Positions 16,862 through 25,256 are shown, counted from the first letter of the stretch. The stretch is 63,696 nucleotides of DNA from Candidatus Scybalocola faecigallinarum (GCA_018711005.1 DVIT01000025.1:1-63696); one strand, 5' to 3'. Notes: generated by a model from the sequence alone, not told the origin. Numbers and translations: made by a program.

Positions 16862-18041
16862 GATCCACTTCCTCACCCAACAGCTCCCCCATCAGATCCC
16901 GAAAGGTTAAAAGGGGGTAATCATTGACACATGCATATAAAAACAGCCAGTCATAAGGATTTCCCGCATACAGCGCAGGATAACAGCAGTCCTCCAGATA
17001 CTTTTCCAAAAGTGCTGTACAGCTCCGCCCTTCATTTCCCTGAGCATGATAGCTGTCTTTTTTCAAAGCCAATGCTGCCCAATATTTATAAAATACAAGC
17101 AATATGAGAAGCTTTCGTACACGTTCATTGGAAACATGAACCCCATCCAGTATTTTTTGCAGTCCATCCCTGTCGGGAAATGCATCGGCTGCGGCAGGAT
17201 GAATCAAAGGGCTGTGATTTAACGCAGGCTTAAGGGAACGGTCCGTTTGGAGCTTTTTAGTTTCTTCTTTGGACAAACCAAGGATCTGCAAATAGACTTG
17301 CCATAATGAAGCTTTTGTCCTTTGACTGCTGCCGGACGATTTCTGATCTGAAGATTCCATATAAAGCTGTGTCCGTTCCCTTTGAGCCAGGCCATCCTCA
17401 CCGGCAATTTCCTGCCATAATTCTTTAATATACACACTGGCAGTGCCATGATTATATGCAAACTGAGCTTTGTGATCCTTAAGGAAAGCCAGCAATGTAT
17501 CCTCATCACAGATTCGGTCCAGTTCTTCTTTAATGGATGACGTATAAAAAAGCTCCTGTTCAAAGGGGATTTTGCCCTGTGTCATTTCAGGAAGCTGCTT
17601 TATAAGCCCTTTCGCCTGTACATAGGGAAGACGCTGGCGCAGGGCAAAATAATACACTGCCTCCTGGGGATCATGGTAATCCACACCCCGGTCAAGACAG
17701 ATCCGCCTGAAAAAATCATTTGTCTCATTTCCATCAAGGCCAAAGGCAAAACATATCTGAAAGGCGGTTTTCCGTTCAATAGTTTTATGCATGGTGTACC
17801 ATTTCCCCAGATTTCTGGGCACATCCACGCCGGCTTCTTTAAACTTTCCCCGGATAAATGCTGTTTTTTCTTCTCCGTCAGACAGATCTCCCCGATACCC
17901 ATGCTCACAAATAAAGGTATCCAGCGCTTCACTAAAAGGCCGGAAGCGGCGGACCATATCCGTCAGCTTTTCTATATAATCCTCATCTTCCGGATAAATA
18001 TCATAACAGCTTTGTTCCATAGCATCCGTATAAACCGCCAT
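16854..18041 (-). CDS. uncharacterised helical protein, partner of the kinase-STAND protein
   Basis: The 395-residue protein is mostly helical, cytoplasmic, without a recognisable catalytic motif. Residues about 55-160 (IRGKFKEAGVDVPRNLGKWY, RKTAFQICFAFGLDGNETND, DPQEAVYYFALRQRLPYVQA) resemble a segment seen in clostridial proteins in which a lambda-repressor-like helical array precedes a longer tail; I recognise the style, not a named domain. A Ser/Gln-rich linker (SSDQKSSGSSQRT) separates the C-terminal part. The start at 18041 (MAVYTDAMEQ) has AAAGGATGG upstream; the frame is open ten codons further. It overlaps the kinase gene by eight bases, so the two proteins are made together and probably work together. 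Confidence 0.7.
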   Translation of the reverse strand: MAVYTDAMEQSCYDIYPEDEDYIEKLTDMVRRFRPFSEALDTFICEHGYRGDLSDGEEKTAFIRGKFKEAGVDVPRNLGKWYTMHKTIERKTAFQICFAFGLDGNETNDFFRRICLDRGVDYHDPQEAVYYFALRQRLPYVQAKGLIKQLPEMTQGKIPFEQELFYTSSIKEELDRICDEDTLLAFLKDHKAQFAYNHGTASVYIKELWQEIAGEDGLAQRERTQLYMESSDQKSSGSSQRTKASLWQVYLQILGLSKEETKKLQTDRSLKPALNHSPLIHPAAADAFPDRDGLQKILDGVHVSNERVRKLLILLVFYKYWAALALKKDSYHAQGNEGRSCTALLEKYLEDCCYPALYAGNPYDWLFLYACVNDYPLLTFRDLMGELLGEEVDHG

Positions 18042-18082
18042 AGTCCACCATCCTTTCTGCTTTTCTGCCATTATACCATGAA

Positions 18083-18109
18083 AGCCCCCGCCTAAGCAAG
18101 GCGGGGGCT
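18083..18109 (-). terminator. GC-rich hairpin terminator after the aldo/keto reductase gene
   Basis: AGCCCCCGCC and GGCGGGGGCT form a 10-bp perfect stem with a 7-base loop, 50 bases past the reductase stop. The T-run after it on the minus strand is short (TTTC), so efficiency is uncertain. It separates the reductase from the helper/kinase operon. Confidence 0.65.
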
Positions 18110-18157
18110 GGGGACTGGCATGTCTTGTACAGGAAAGTGAGCGGTTCCGGGAGCTAT

Positions 18158-19207
18158 TTAGTTTGCCTTTTCAATAGTCTGATTGCCTGTAGACCATACA
18201 TGCGGCTGTTTGGCTGACGCCGGAGTATTTTGTGCCATAACGCCTACCAGTTTGTGGGGAACGTAAGGTTCTTCCAGATAAGCAATCTCATCGGGAGTAA
18301 GCTCAAGATCCACAGCTTTGGCAGCGCCTTCAATGTGGTGAAGTTTCGTTGCGCCGACCACAGGAGCAGTCACTTTTGTGAGCAGCCATGCCAAAGAAAC
18401 TTCTGTCATGGATACGTTACGTTTTTCAGCCAGCTCTGCCACTCTGCGGATGATCACATCATCCTGAGATGCTGTTGCGTCATACTTAAATTTAGCATAG
18501 CTGTCTTCCTGGGAACGTTTGGAAACTTCGCCGGGGTGCTTGGACAGCCGGCCGCTGGCCAGGGCGCTGTAAGGTGTCATGGCAATATTATCTTCAGCAC
18601 ACAGCCGGGCCATTTCCCGTTCTTCTTCTCTGAAGATCAGATTATAATGTCCCTGGATAGAGACAAATTTTGCAAAGCCTTCTTTTTCAGCCAGGGCATT
18701 GGCTTTAGCCAGCTGATAGGCAAAACAGTTGGAAATACCAATATAGCGGGCTTTTCCTGCTTTTACGATCCGGTTAAGCCCGTCCATAATATCATAAATA
18801 GGTGTTTCATAGTCCCACATGTGATAAATATACAGATCCACATAGTCTGCACCGAGATTTTTCAGGCTGGTATTGATCATCTGCTCAATATGCTGCTGCC
18901 CGGATATGCCGGATGCGATTTCTTCTGGCGTCCGGGGCAGGAATTTTGTGGCAATGACCATATCCTCCCGCTTTGCAAAATCTTTCAGAGCGCGGCCCAC
19001 ATATTGTTCACTTGTACCGCTTTGGTAACCAATGGCTGTGTCAAAGAAATTCACGCCCAGCTCCAGCCCGCGCTTAATGATCTCCCTGGAATGCTCCTCG
19101 TCCAGAGTCCAGCTGTGCTGACCGTTTTTTGCGTCGCCAAATCCCATGCATCCCATACAGATGCGGGATACCATCAAATCAGAATTGCCAAGTATTGTGT
19201 ACTTCAT
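18158..19207 (-). CDS. aldo/keto reductase
   Basis: The 349-residue protein has the AKR catalytic set: FFDTAIGY (Asp, Tyr), VIATKFLP (Lys) and DLYIYHMWD (His), with GATKLHHIEG near the end for NADP binding. MGCMGFGDAKN at the N-terminus is usual for the group that includes YhdN/IolS-like reductases of Clostridia. It reduces aldehydes or ketones with NAD(P)H; the substrate is unknown. AGGAGG lies about ten bases before the ATG. It follows the DUF4405 membrane gene by 21 bases. Three more reductases of this superfamily occur at 49-53 kb. Confidence 0.92.
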   Translation of the reverse strand: MKYTILGNSDLMVSRICMGCMGFGDAKNGQHSWTLDEEHSREIIKRGLELGVNFFDTAIGYQSGTSEQYVGRALKDFAKREDMVIATKFLPRTPEEIASGISGQQHIEQMINTSLKNLGADYVDLYIYHMWDYETPIYDIMDGLNRIVKAGKARYIGISNCFAYQLAKANALAEKEGFAKFVSIQGHYNLIFREEEREMARLCAEDNIAMTPYSALASGRLSKHPGEVSKRSQEDSYAKFKYDATASQDDVIIRRVAELAEKRNVSMTEVSLAWLLTKVTAPVVGATKLHHIEGAAKAVDLELTPDEIAYLEEPYVPHKLVGVMAQNTPASAKQPHVWSTGNQTIEKAN

Positions 19208-19228
19208 ATGATATATTCCTCCTCACCT

Positions 19229-19906
19229 TTATTGATGATTGATTTTTCTTAAAAACATGGAAAGATAATAGGCCAGAAAAACAAATGTCCCCATCATGGC
19301 CAGGTAATCCACATAAAAGCGAAGGACCGGCTCACTAAAGTCAAGAAACACAAATTCTGTCAAAACCAGCATATATGACAGAAGATTTCTGTGTATGAAT
19401 ACAAAAAGACCATATACTGCAATCCCTACGCCTGCAGTATTTAATAAGATCCTGCGTTTTTTGGATGGGGCAGTCATTTTAAACGCTTTTCTTGCCATAT
19501 TTATAAAAATTCCCCGATGGAGTCCTAGATGGACTGCCATAAGTACAAATCCCCAGTAAGATGCAGACATATGTAAAACTCTTGCAAATGCCATGCCGCC
19601 GCGGATATTCAAAAAAGCAAACACATGGTTTGAAAGAATGACTCCGCTGACCATCAGACCGACCATGGCTAAAAACACCAAAATATCCACGATCAGCTGA
19701 AAAATACGGGCAGGCGTGTATTTTCCTTTAAATAGAGATCTATACCAGCCTTTATTCAGTATATGATGGGCAATAAAAAGGATAAACATCCCCGCACCTG
19801 CCCATTCGTGGGCTATGTCTCCCCAAAACTGGTATCCCATAAGGAACAGCAGCGCAAATGTCATAAGCACATCTGTGATTATTTTAATACGGACTTGGGG
19901 GTTCAT
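19229..19906 (-). CDS. DUF4405 membrane protein (cytochrome b-like)
   Basis: About six or seven membrane spans with spaced histidines (HEWAGAGMFILFIAHHILN, LHMSASYWGFVLMAVHLGLH) that could hold haem, the pattern of DUF4405 proteins related to the membrane cytochrome b561/formate-dehydrogenase gamma type. Likely a membrane electron carrier serving the redox proteins beside it. The ATG at 19906 has AAGGAGG nine bases before it; the open frame extends 23 codons upstream without such a site. Confidence 0.75.
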   Translation of the reverse strand: MNPQVRIKIITDVLMTFALLFLMGYQFWGDIAHEWAGAGMFILFIAHHILNKGWYRSLFKGKYTPARIFQLIVDILVFLAMVGLMVSGVILSNHVFAFLNIRGGMAFARVLHMSASYWGFVLMAVHLGLHRGIFINMARKAFKMTAPSKKRRILLNTAGVGIAVYGLFVFIHRNLLSYMLVLTEFVFLDFSEPVLRFYVDYLAMMGTFVFLAYYLSMFLRKINHQ

Positions 19907-19959
19907 CAAGCGCCTCCTTCTGGGATCTTTGATCGTTCCATTATAACAGGCATCCAATC

Positions 19960-20214
19960 TTAATCTGCTGCACAAATCGTGATCGTGCCTGTCATTTCAG
20001 AAACCAGCTCATTCCCGGAAACAACATGGCCTAAGGCGTAAAGAGATGGGTTTGGGCTGTAATCGCCGTAAAACATTACCACATCTCCCCATGGCTCGTA
20101 ATAGGCCAATGTTCCGGCGCCGCCCTCTGCCAGAGGTGTGTCTGCAGTATTAAGAGCATCGGCCGGGTAAAAGATTTTTTCGTTGGTACTGAAATCCTCC
20201 ACTTCAACGGTCAA
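19960..20214 (-). pseudogene. cyclophilin-like domain, N-terminus lost
   Basis: The frame (TVEVEDFSTNEKIFYP, GAGTLAYYEPWGDVVMFYGD, YALGHVVSGNELVSEMTG) matches the last 80 residues of the cyclophilin-like fold domain that in clostridial lipoproteins follows, or is fused to, a flavodoxin. The domain usually begins about 25-30 residues earlier with a strand ending in QLP; here LPLTVEVED is read only in the frame shifted relative to the flavodoxin. A deletion between the two genes is the simplest explanation. It has no start codon of its own except TTG. Confidence 0.65.
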
Positions 20215-20945
20215 TGGGAGCTGGTCATAGCTTCCTGAGAAGAAGGTGCATCTTCTTCATAGCAGTCAAAAATATTATCCGAAATTATGGCATCCGGTGC
20301 AGCCTCTGTAATGATCTCCACACTGTTTGCCAAACCGCCGGTACCATGGGAACAAAACAAATAGACCTGTTTTCCGGAAAGATCGTTTTGTTCCAAAAAA
20401 GATAAGAGGGCCATGGGAACACCGTACCACCAGTTAGGGTACCCCAGGAATATAGTATCATACTGGTCCATATCCTCTACATTTTGTACCAGCTGGGGCC
20501 GTGCATCTGCCCCCCGTTCTTCATTAGCCCGGGAAAGACATGCGTCCCAGTCACTGGGATAAGGCTCTGTGACCTGGATGGAAAACAGGTCTCCGCCGGT
20601 AACCTCCTGAACCCATCCCGCAAGCTGCTGTACATTTCCAGGTGAAATAACACTTGGAGATGCTACAGCGTCCACATCTTCCTCCAAAACAGCATTTTCT
20701 GCCCAGGAAAAGTACGCAACCAGGACGCGCCGGGACTGGGTATTGGCGCTTTCTCCATCTAAAATCTCTGTTTCTGAGCTTGCCGCGCTTTCCGTGCCGG
20801 TCATCTCTGTATCCGAAGATTCCATTTCGGACAATTCTGCATCCGAAGATTCCTCAGAGCTTTCCGGTGATCCGCCTGTACTGCTGCAGGCGGTCAGGGA
20901 CAGTACCAAAGTGAAAGAAAGCAAAAGGGATAAAAACTTTTTCAT
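20211..20945 (-). CDS. flavodoxin-like lipoprotein
   Basis: Signal peptide with lipobox SLTAC at residues 16-20, then an acidic Ser/Glu-rich spacer (about 24-70), then a flavodoxin domain: RVLVAYFSWAENA is the FMN phosphate loop region in altered form, FLGYPNWWYGVPMALLSFLE the second FMN segment, and LFCSHGTGGLANS the third. It is an extracytoplasmic electron carrier or reductase, probably paired with the DUF4405 membrane protein downstream. The last ten residues (SSQEAMTSSH) look abnormal and run into the cyclophilin-like remnant, so the C-terminal end or a fused domain has been lost. Start is supported by ACAGGAGG. Confidence 0.8.
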   Translation of the reverse strand: MKKFLSLLLSFTLVLSLTACSSTGGSPESSEESSDAELSEMESSDTEMTGTESAASSETEILDGESANTQSRRVLVAYFSWAENAVLEEDVDAVASPSVISPGNVQQLAGWVQEVTGGDLFSIQVTEPYPSDWDACLSRANEERGADARPQLVQNVEDMDQYDTIFLGYPNWWYGVPMALLSFLEQNDLSGKQVYLFCSHGTGGLANSVEIITEAAPDAIISDNIFDCYEEDAPSSQEAMTSSH

Positions 20946-21133
20946 ATCGGCCTCCTGTCATTGTGTAATATTTCTTCTTTAGCTTTATTATACTTAGGCC
21001 GGTTCATCATGTCTAATACTTAGAACTTATTATTATCTATACGATTTATCTATAATTCAGCAGCCTTACTGCCATATTGCCCCCTGGCTGCCGCCTTTTT
21101 ATCGTCAGATCCGGTCCTGCCGCCTCTGCGCAC

Positions 21134-21187
21134 AAAAAATACAGCGCCGGAAAGTTTAAAGCGTGTCTTTCCGGCACTGCATTTTTT
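21134..21187 (-). terminator. strong rho-independent terminator of the beta-glucuronidase gene
   Basis: AAAAAATACAGCGCCGGAAAG (21134-21154) pairs with CTTTCCGGCACTGC followed by seven T (21167-21187), allowing two mismatches. It has an A-run and a T-run on each side, so it can act in both directions, and lies ten bases past the gene's stop. Confidence 0.88.
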
Positions 21188-21197
21188 GCGGGAGTTT

Positions 21198-23018
21198 TTA
21201 TATGTTATTCTTATAATTAAAGTCCGGGATCTTGTGCCAGCGGTCTTTAAAATAATGGGCGGCAAGCTTTGGTTTTCTGTCTCTTGTAAAAAGGCCCTTT
21301 TTATTACCCTGGACTCTTAAAAGGCCCTGGCTTGTAGCAAAATCGGCAAAGTTCCAAACCTGTTCGCCTACAACAAAATCATAATCATCAAAGACTTTAT
21401 TGTTCATTTTATAATATTCAAGCTGATATTCCTCTGTGTACATGACCGGTGTTGTATCATGCATGCCCATGACTGTATCTGCTCCATATTCCGTAAAGAT
21501 AACCGGTTTTCCGATCTCACGCCACTGATCCAGCTCGGCCCGAAGGCTTTTCTCCGGCCCTTCCAGATCCGGGCCGCCAAAGTACCAGCCATAATAACGG
21601 TTCAGGCAGATTACATCACTGAGCTTGGATGAGCAGTCCGACTGAGGCGTTGTGCCGGTCTGAACACTTACAAGAGTACATGGCCGCTTTTGAGGATCCA
21701 GCTCCCGTGCAAGGTCGTATAATGGCGCAAAATAGTCATAGGCGCCTTCTGCCGCAGAGTCGGGCTCATTGGCAATACTCCACATAACAACGCAGGCATG
21801 ATTTTTGTCTCTGGAAATCAGGTCGCGGATCACCTCTTTGTGATGCTCAAAAGTCTGGACCCCATGCTCCTTATCAAAGGTTCCCACAGGCTGGCCGTTG
21901 AAATTGGCGCCGCCGCCAAATTTCAGGTTTATACCCACAGCGGTTGTTTCATCAATGACCACAAAGCCTTCTTCATCGCACAGACGCATCATTTCCTCGC
22001 TGTAAGGATAATGGCTTGTGCGGAAACTGTTGGCTCCCTGCCATTTCATCAGGGACATATCCTTTGTATTCATAGGCAGGTTCATGCCCCGGCCATTAGG
22101 GAAAGTATCTTCATGTCTGCCGTAGCCTTTAAAATAGAAAGGCTTCTCATTAATCAGGAACTTTGTTCCCTCCACTCTTACTGTACGCACCCCGTAAGGC
22201 AAAGTATACACATCCTCGCCAAAGGTTACCCGGATGTCATATAAATATGCATGGAGGGGCTGCCATAAATGAACATTCTTAATGTGGAGTACGCCCTTTG
22301 CGCCCTCAGACTCAGCGACTTTATTGCCTTCTTTATCAAAAACTTCCACTTTGCACGGGCCCGAGCCTACAGTATCCACGCTGTAGGCCAGATCTGCATC
22401 TGCGCCAATGACCTGGGGAACTACTGTAATATCTTCAATATAGTCTTTCGGCGTTGTATAGATTTTTACCGGCCGTGTAATGCCGCAGTAATTAAAAAAG
22501 TCAAAGTTCGGATTATTTTGCGGCTTTCCGGCGGTATGATCTCCATCTACGCCTGCCATGCCGCTGAGCATGTTGGCCTTGCCGCCCACCGGAAGGGTTG
22601 TATAGTCGATGACGTTATTTACTGCAATAGTAAGCAGGTTGTCCTGTCCGTCTTTTAATTTGTCTGTAATCTCTGTTTCAAAGGGAAGGAAACCTCCGGT
22701 ATGCTCACAGATCAGCTCTCCGTTTAAATAGATCCTGGCCTGATGGCTGACTGCAGCGCACCGCAGCATGATCCTCTGGCTTTTGACAAATGCAGGTACG
22801 GAAATATTTCTCTGGTAAAATACCCATCCGTAATGGTCTCTGAAATCAATCCCTTCTTTCAGATCGTTATAGGATGCCGGCACCGGCATAGTCATAGGGT
22901 CTTTCAAAGCTTCTTTATACCACTCCTCCTCAAAGCCATGTCCGTTGTCCAGCTTAAATTCCCAGACACCGCTCAGGTCGCTTAATAATCGTGATGGGGT
23001 TAAAATTGGATACAGCAT
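21198..23018 (-). CDS. uidA: beta-glucuronidase, glycoside hydrolase family 2
   Basis: The 606-residue protein has the jelly-roll, immunoglobulin-like and TIM-barrel order of GH2. Acid/base Glu418 is in SIANEPD, the nucleophile Glu510 in VIFTEYGAD, and GNKKG (571-575) contains the N-x-K pair that recognises the glucuronate carboxylate and separates glucuronidases from galactosidases. Between residues 362 and 389 there is a glycine-rich active-site loop (INLKFGGGANFNG), matching the 'Loop 1' gut enzymes that process small drug glucuronides. It has no signal peptide and acts in the cytoplasm. It is divergent from the AraC gene and has its own terminator. No glucuronide transporter is next to it. 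Confidence 0.95.
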   Translation of the reverse strand: MLYPILTPSRLLSDLSGVWEFKLDNGHGFEEEWYKEALKDPMTMPVPASYNDLKEGIDFRDHYGWVFYQRNISVPAFVKSQRIMLRCAAVSHQARIYLNGELICEHTGGFLPFETEITDKLKDGQDNLLTIAVNNVIDYTTLPVGGKANMLSGMAGVDGDHTAGKPQNNPNFDFFNYCGITRPVKIYTTPKDYIEDITVVPQVIGADADLAYSVDTVGSGPCKVEVFDKEGNKVAESEGAKGVLHIKNVHLWQPLHAYLYDIRVTFGEDVYTLPYGVRTVRVEGTKFLINEKPFYFKGYGRHEDTFPNGRGMNLPMNTKDMSLMKWQGANSFRTSHYPYSEEMMRLCDEEGFVVIDETTAVGINLKFGGGANFNGQPVGTFDKEHGVQTFEHHKEVIRDLISRDKNHACVVMWSIANEPDSAAEGAYDYFAPLYDLARELDPQKRPCTLVSVQTGTTPQSDCSSKLSDVICLNRYYGWYFGGPDLEGPEKSLRAELDQWREIGKPVIFTEYGADTVMGMHDTTPVMYTEEYQLEYYKMNNKVFDDYDFVVGEQVWNFADFATSQGLLRVQGNKKGLFTRDRKPKLAAHYFKDRWHKIPDFNYKNNI

Positions 23019-23104
23019 CTCTCACGCTCTCCTTTCACTCTGCAAAATCTTTATATTTCTAAAATAATGCTTTAAGGACCGGATCGCTATGATAATTTAC
23101 CTTG

Positions 23105-23158
23105 AAAATCATACAATATTATGATAATATTCATATTCAGAAAATATTGTATGATTTT
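23105..23158. promoter_or_regulatory. perfect 16-bp inverted repeat in the uidA/araC-type divergent promoter
   Basis: AAAATCATACAATATT (23105-23120) recurs as AATATTGTATGATTTT at 23143-23158, with 22 bases between. It lies 14 bases before the AraC gene's ribosome site and about 90 bases before uidA, so a dimer bound here could control both. It might also be a transcribed hairpin in the leader. No T-run follows it. Confidence 0.7.
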
Positions 23159-23182
23159 ATTGTACACGCCGGGAGGTGCTTT

Positions 23183-24418
23183 ATGGAATTAAATCCTTTA
23201 GAGCTTTTTACAAAGATCTTAGATGCAACAAATATCAATGCGTTCATTATAAAGTCGGACGGTTCCAATCTGGAAATGATCGATAACCGTTTCCGCATAA
23301 AGCTTTATGAAAATTATTCCTATGGCGATATTTTCAGCCTCCTTAACAGCCAGGCCAGCAAGGACGCTATTTTCCACCATACAGATGAATTTCTCTTGAA
23401 CTATTCCTTTTTATGTCTTCCGGATACATACATTTCTGAAGGCAATACCCTCTGGATGTCTGTCGGCCCATTTTCTGAAGGACGCCAAAGCCCTGAGGAC
23501 ATTTATCAGATCATGATGCAAAACGGGATCCCGGAGAAACTGTTCAGAGAAATTTCCTCCTTTTATGATGCCACCCCTGTGGTGGACAGCGTTGTTTCCT
23601 ATCAGCACATGGTCAGCGCTCTGGCTTCCGGCCTGTTTGGGCGGGACTATCACCCGGAGTACTTTCCGTCAGATTGTGTGCTTTTTCACAACGGCAGCAA
23701 TACATTTAAAACAGTCCGGGATGACCCTCAAATTGCCAGAGCAAGCATTGCCCAAAGATATGCTGTGGAAAATGAACTTATGGCCGCTATTGCTGCCGGA
23801 GATTATGAAAAGGCTCACAGTCTCCATGGGAAATTTATTACATACCATATCCGTCCCCGTACAGCCAATCCTTTAAGGAATAAGCAGCATTTTGCCATTA
23901 TCCTTAACACACTGTGCCGCAAGGCAGCCGAAAGCGGCGGCGTCCATCCTCTTTATATTGACGAGCTTTCGACCCATTTTGCCCTGCAGATCAACGAGAT
24001 CAGCTCTATCGGCGCTGTAACTGCACTGGTCGGGGAAATGATCCATAAATACTGTCTGCTTGTGAAAAACTATGGGATGAAAGGATATTCCCCGGTGATC
24101 AAAGAGATTATTTCCTATATTGACTTTCATTACACTGAAGACCTTCATCTGGATACTTTAGCTAAAATGTTTAATCTGTCCAAAACCTATCTTTCCAACC
24201 TTTTCCGTAAAGAAACCGGGGCAACGCTGACCGATTTCATCCATCAGGTCCGGATGCGAAAGGCGATCACGCTGGTGAACTCCTCAGATCTGCCCATCAC
24301 ATCCATTGCCGCAGCCTGCGGATATAATGACATTAATTATTTCATTCGGATTTTTAAACGGACCTATGGCCTGTCCCCAAAGCAATATCAAAAGTTCTTC
24401 TCGCGCGCTGCACATTAA
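23183..24418 (+). CDS. AraC family transcriptional regulator
   Basis: The last 100 residues have two helix-turn-helix units (LHLDTLAKMFNLSKTYLSNL, LPITSIAAACGYNDINYF) and the closing GLSPKQYQK, the AraC/XylS signature. The 300-residue N-terminal part with IRPRTANPLRNKQHFAIILN and YIDEL is the type found in clostridial regulators of the YSIRK-AraC style, presumably sensing. The start at 23183 has GGGAGGTG; the frame extends upstream without a site. Its place opposite uidA suggests it controls beta-glucuronidase. A terminator follows. Confidence 0.9.
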   Translation: MELNPLELFTKILDATNINAFIIKSDGSNLEMIDNRFRIKLYENYSYGDIFSLLNSQASKDAIFHHTDEFLLNYSFLCLPDTYISEGNTLWMSVGPFSEGRQSPEDIYQIMMQNGIPEKLFREISSFYDATPVVDSVVSYQHMVSALASGLFGRDYHPEYFPSDCVLFHNGSNTFKTVRDDPQIARASIAQRYAVENELMAAIAAGDYEKAHSLHGKFITYHIRPRTANPLRNKQHFAIILNTLCRKAAESGGVHPLYIDELSTHFALQINEISSIGAVTALVGEMIHKYCLLVKNYGMKGYSPVIKEIISYIDFHYTEDLHLDTLAKMFNLSKTYLSNLFRKETGATLTDFIHQVRMRKAITLVNSSDLPITSIAAACGYNDINYFIRIFKRTYGLSPKQYQKFFSRAAH

Positions 24419-24432
24419 GCAGCAACAAAAAA

Positions 24433-24480
24433 GCCCTGCACCGTCCTGGTCAAGGATAAATGCAGGGCACTTTTTTATTT
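24433..24480 (+). terminator. rho-independent terminator of the AraC gene
   Basis: GCCCTGCA (24433-24440) pairs with TGCAGGGC (24461-24468), followed by ACTTTTTTATTT. It lies 15 bases after the stop. On the other strand it borders the antiporter fragment. Confidence 0.85.
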
Positions 24481-24612
24481 AGATGTTTTTTTCACAGAAA
24501 ATTCTCCTGCCCATTCAAAACCTTTCTTTGCCACAATCACTGCAATGATCTCATTGATCACAGCTGCTGCGGCGATGGTTCCCTGGATGATCTTTGCGCA
24601 CTCCGGTACAGG
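24475..24612 (-). pseudogene. cation:proton antiporter, C-terminal fragment
   Basis: In a frame different from the TetR gene, the minus strand reads VPECAKIIQGTIAAAAVINE and then IIAVIVAKKGFEWAGE, ending at a stop at 24477-24475. This looks like the last helix and tail of a CPA-type antiporter. Nothing else of such a gene exists upstream; the TetR gene runs into it. A deletion has removed the body of the transporter gene and the normal end of the TetR gene. Family assignment from 45 residues is tentative. Confidence 0.5.
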
Positions 24613-25256
24613 TGTGCTAAGTACAGACTATTTGCCGGCGGCTGAAGGGCAATACCATAAAGCATAATATTTAAGATCTGGGATAAATTCATTTCATGCT
24701 CCTGGATCATGGTATGGAAATCCGCATTTTTATAAGATTTTTTTTGGAAATACCCGTTAAACATTTCCTGTAAAAGGATAAAATATTCCAATGCCATTTC
24801 TCTGGTAATGCATTCCCGAAGCTTGAGCATTCCCAGCAGTTCCACATAGGCGCTGTGACAAAAATCATCAAAATCCCTGCGTATCTCCCGCAATTCTTCT
24901 CTGAGATGCACAGGAGGCTGCAGTACTGTATTGAAAAAAATATTGCCATAGCAAGGATTTTCCTTAAAGAATTGCTGGCGCTGCTGTAAAAGCTGCTGAA
25001 GTCCGTCCTGTACACTTTTCGGTGTTTTGCGGTTCATTTTCATAAATTCTGTTAATGCCTGAAAACAGGCCTTTACACAGTGCAAATACAGATCATCTTT
25101 ACTTTTAAAATGATGGTACAAAAGTCCTTTGGAAATATTATTCTCACTGCATACGGTATTTAATGATGCAGTTTCATAACTTTTCGTACCAAACTCCGTG
25201 ATCGCCGCATCCAATATTTTCTCGTATGTTATCCGGCTGCGTTTTTCCTGCTTCAT
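24558..25256 (-). CDS. TetR/AcrR family regulator with altered C-terminus
   Basis: The DNA-binding domain is standard: ITYEKILDAAITEFGTKSY, the recognition helix ISKGLLYHHFKSKDDLYLH. The ligand domain follows to about residue 210 (LSQILNIMLYGIAL). The last ~25 residues (AHLYRSAQRSSREPSPQQL) are rich in Arg/Ser and are read from the DNA of an antiporter fragment in another frame, so the native end is missing. The start at 25256 uses GGAGGTGG; the frame is open 40 codons further upstream. It sits 80 bases after the ABC exporter permease, which it may control. Still likely to be made and to fold. Confidence 0.78.
   Translation of the reverse strand: MKQEKRSRITYEKILDAAITEFGTKSYETASLNTVCSENNISKGLLYHHFKSKDDLYLHCVKACFQALTEFMKMNRKTPKSVQDGLQQLLQQRQQFFKENPCYGNIFFNTVLQPPVHLREELREIRRDFDDFCHSAYVELLGMLKLRECITREMALEYFILLQEMFNGYFQKKSYKNADFHTMIQEHEMNLSQILNIMLYGIALQPPANSLYLAHLYRSAQRSSREPSPQQL

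Noticed and set aside
13898-18041. Known ternary or Avs-type defence system
   Set aside because: No protease, nuclease or TIR effector is seen and the partner does not match those systems; left as a candidate of its own.
18230-19252. 340-codon plus-strand frame opposite the aldo/keto reductase
   Set aside because: Long but a mirror of a well-supported gene; the protein is Cys/His/Phe-rich without domain sense.
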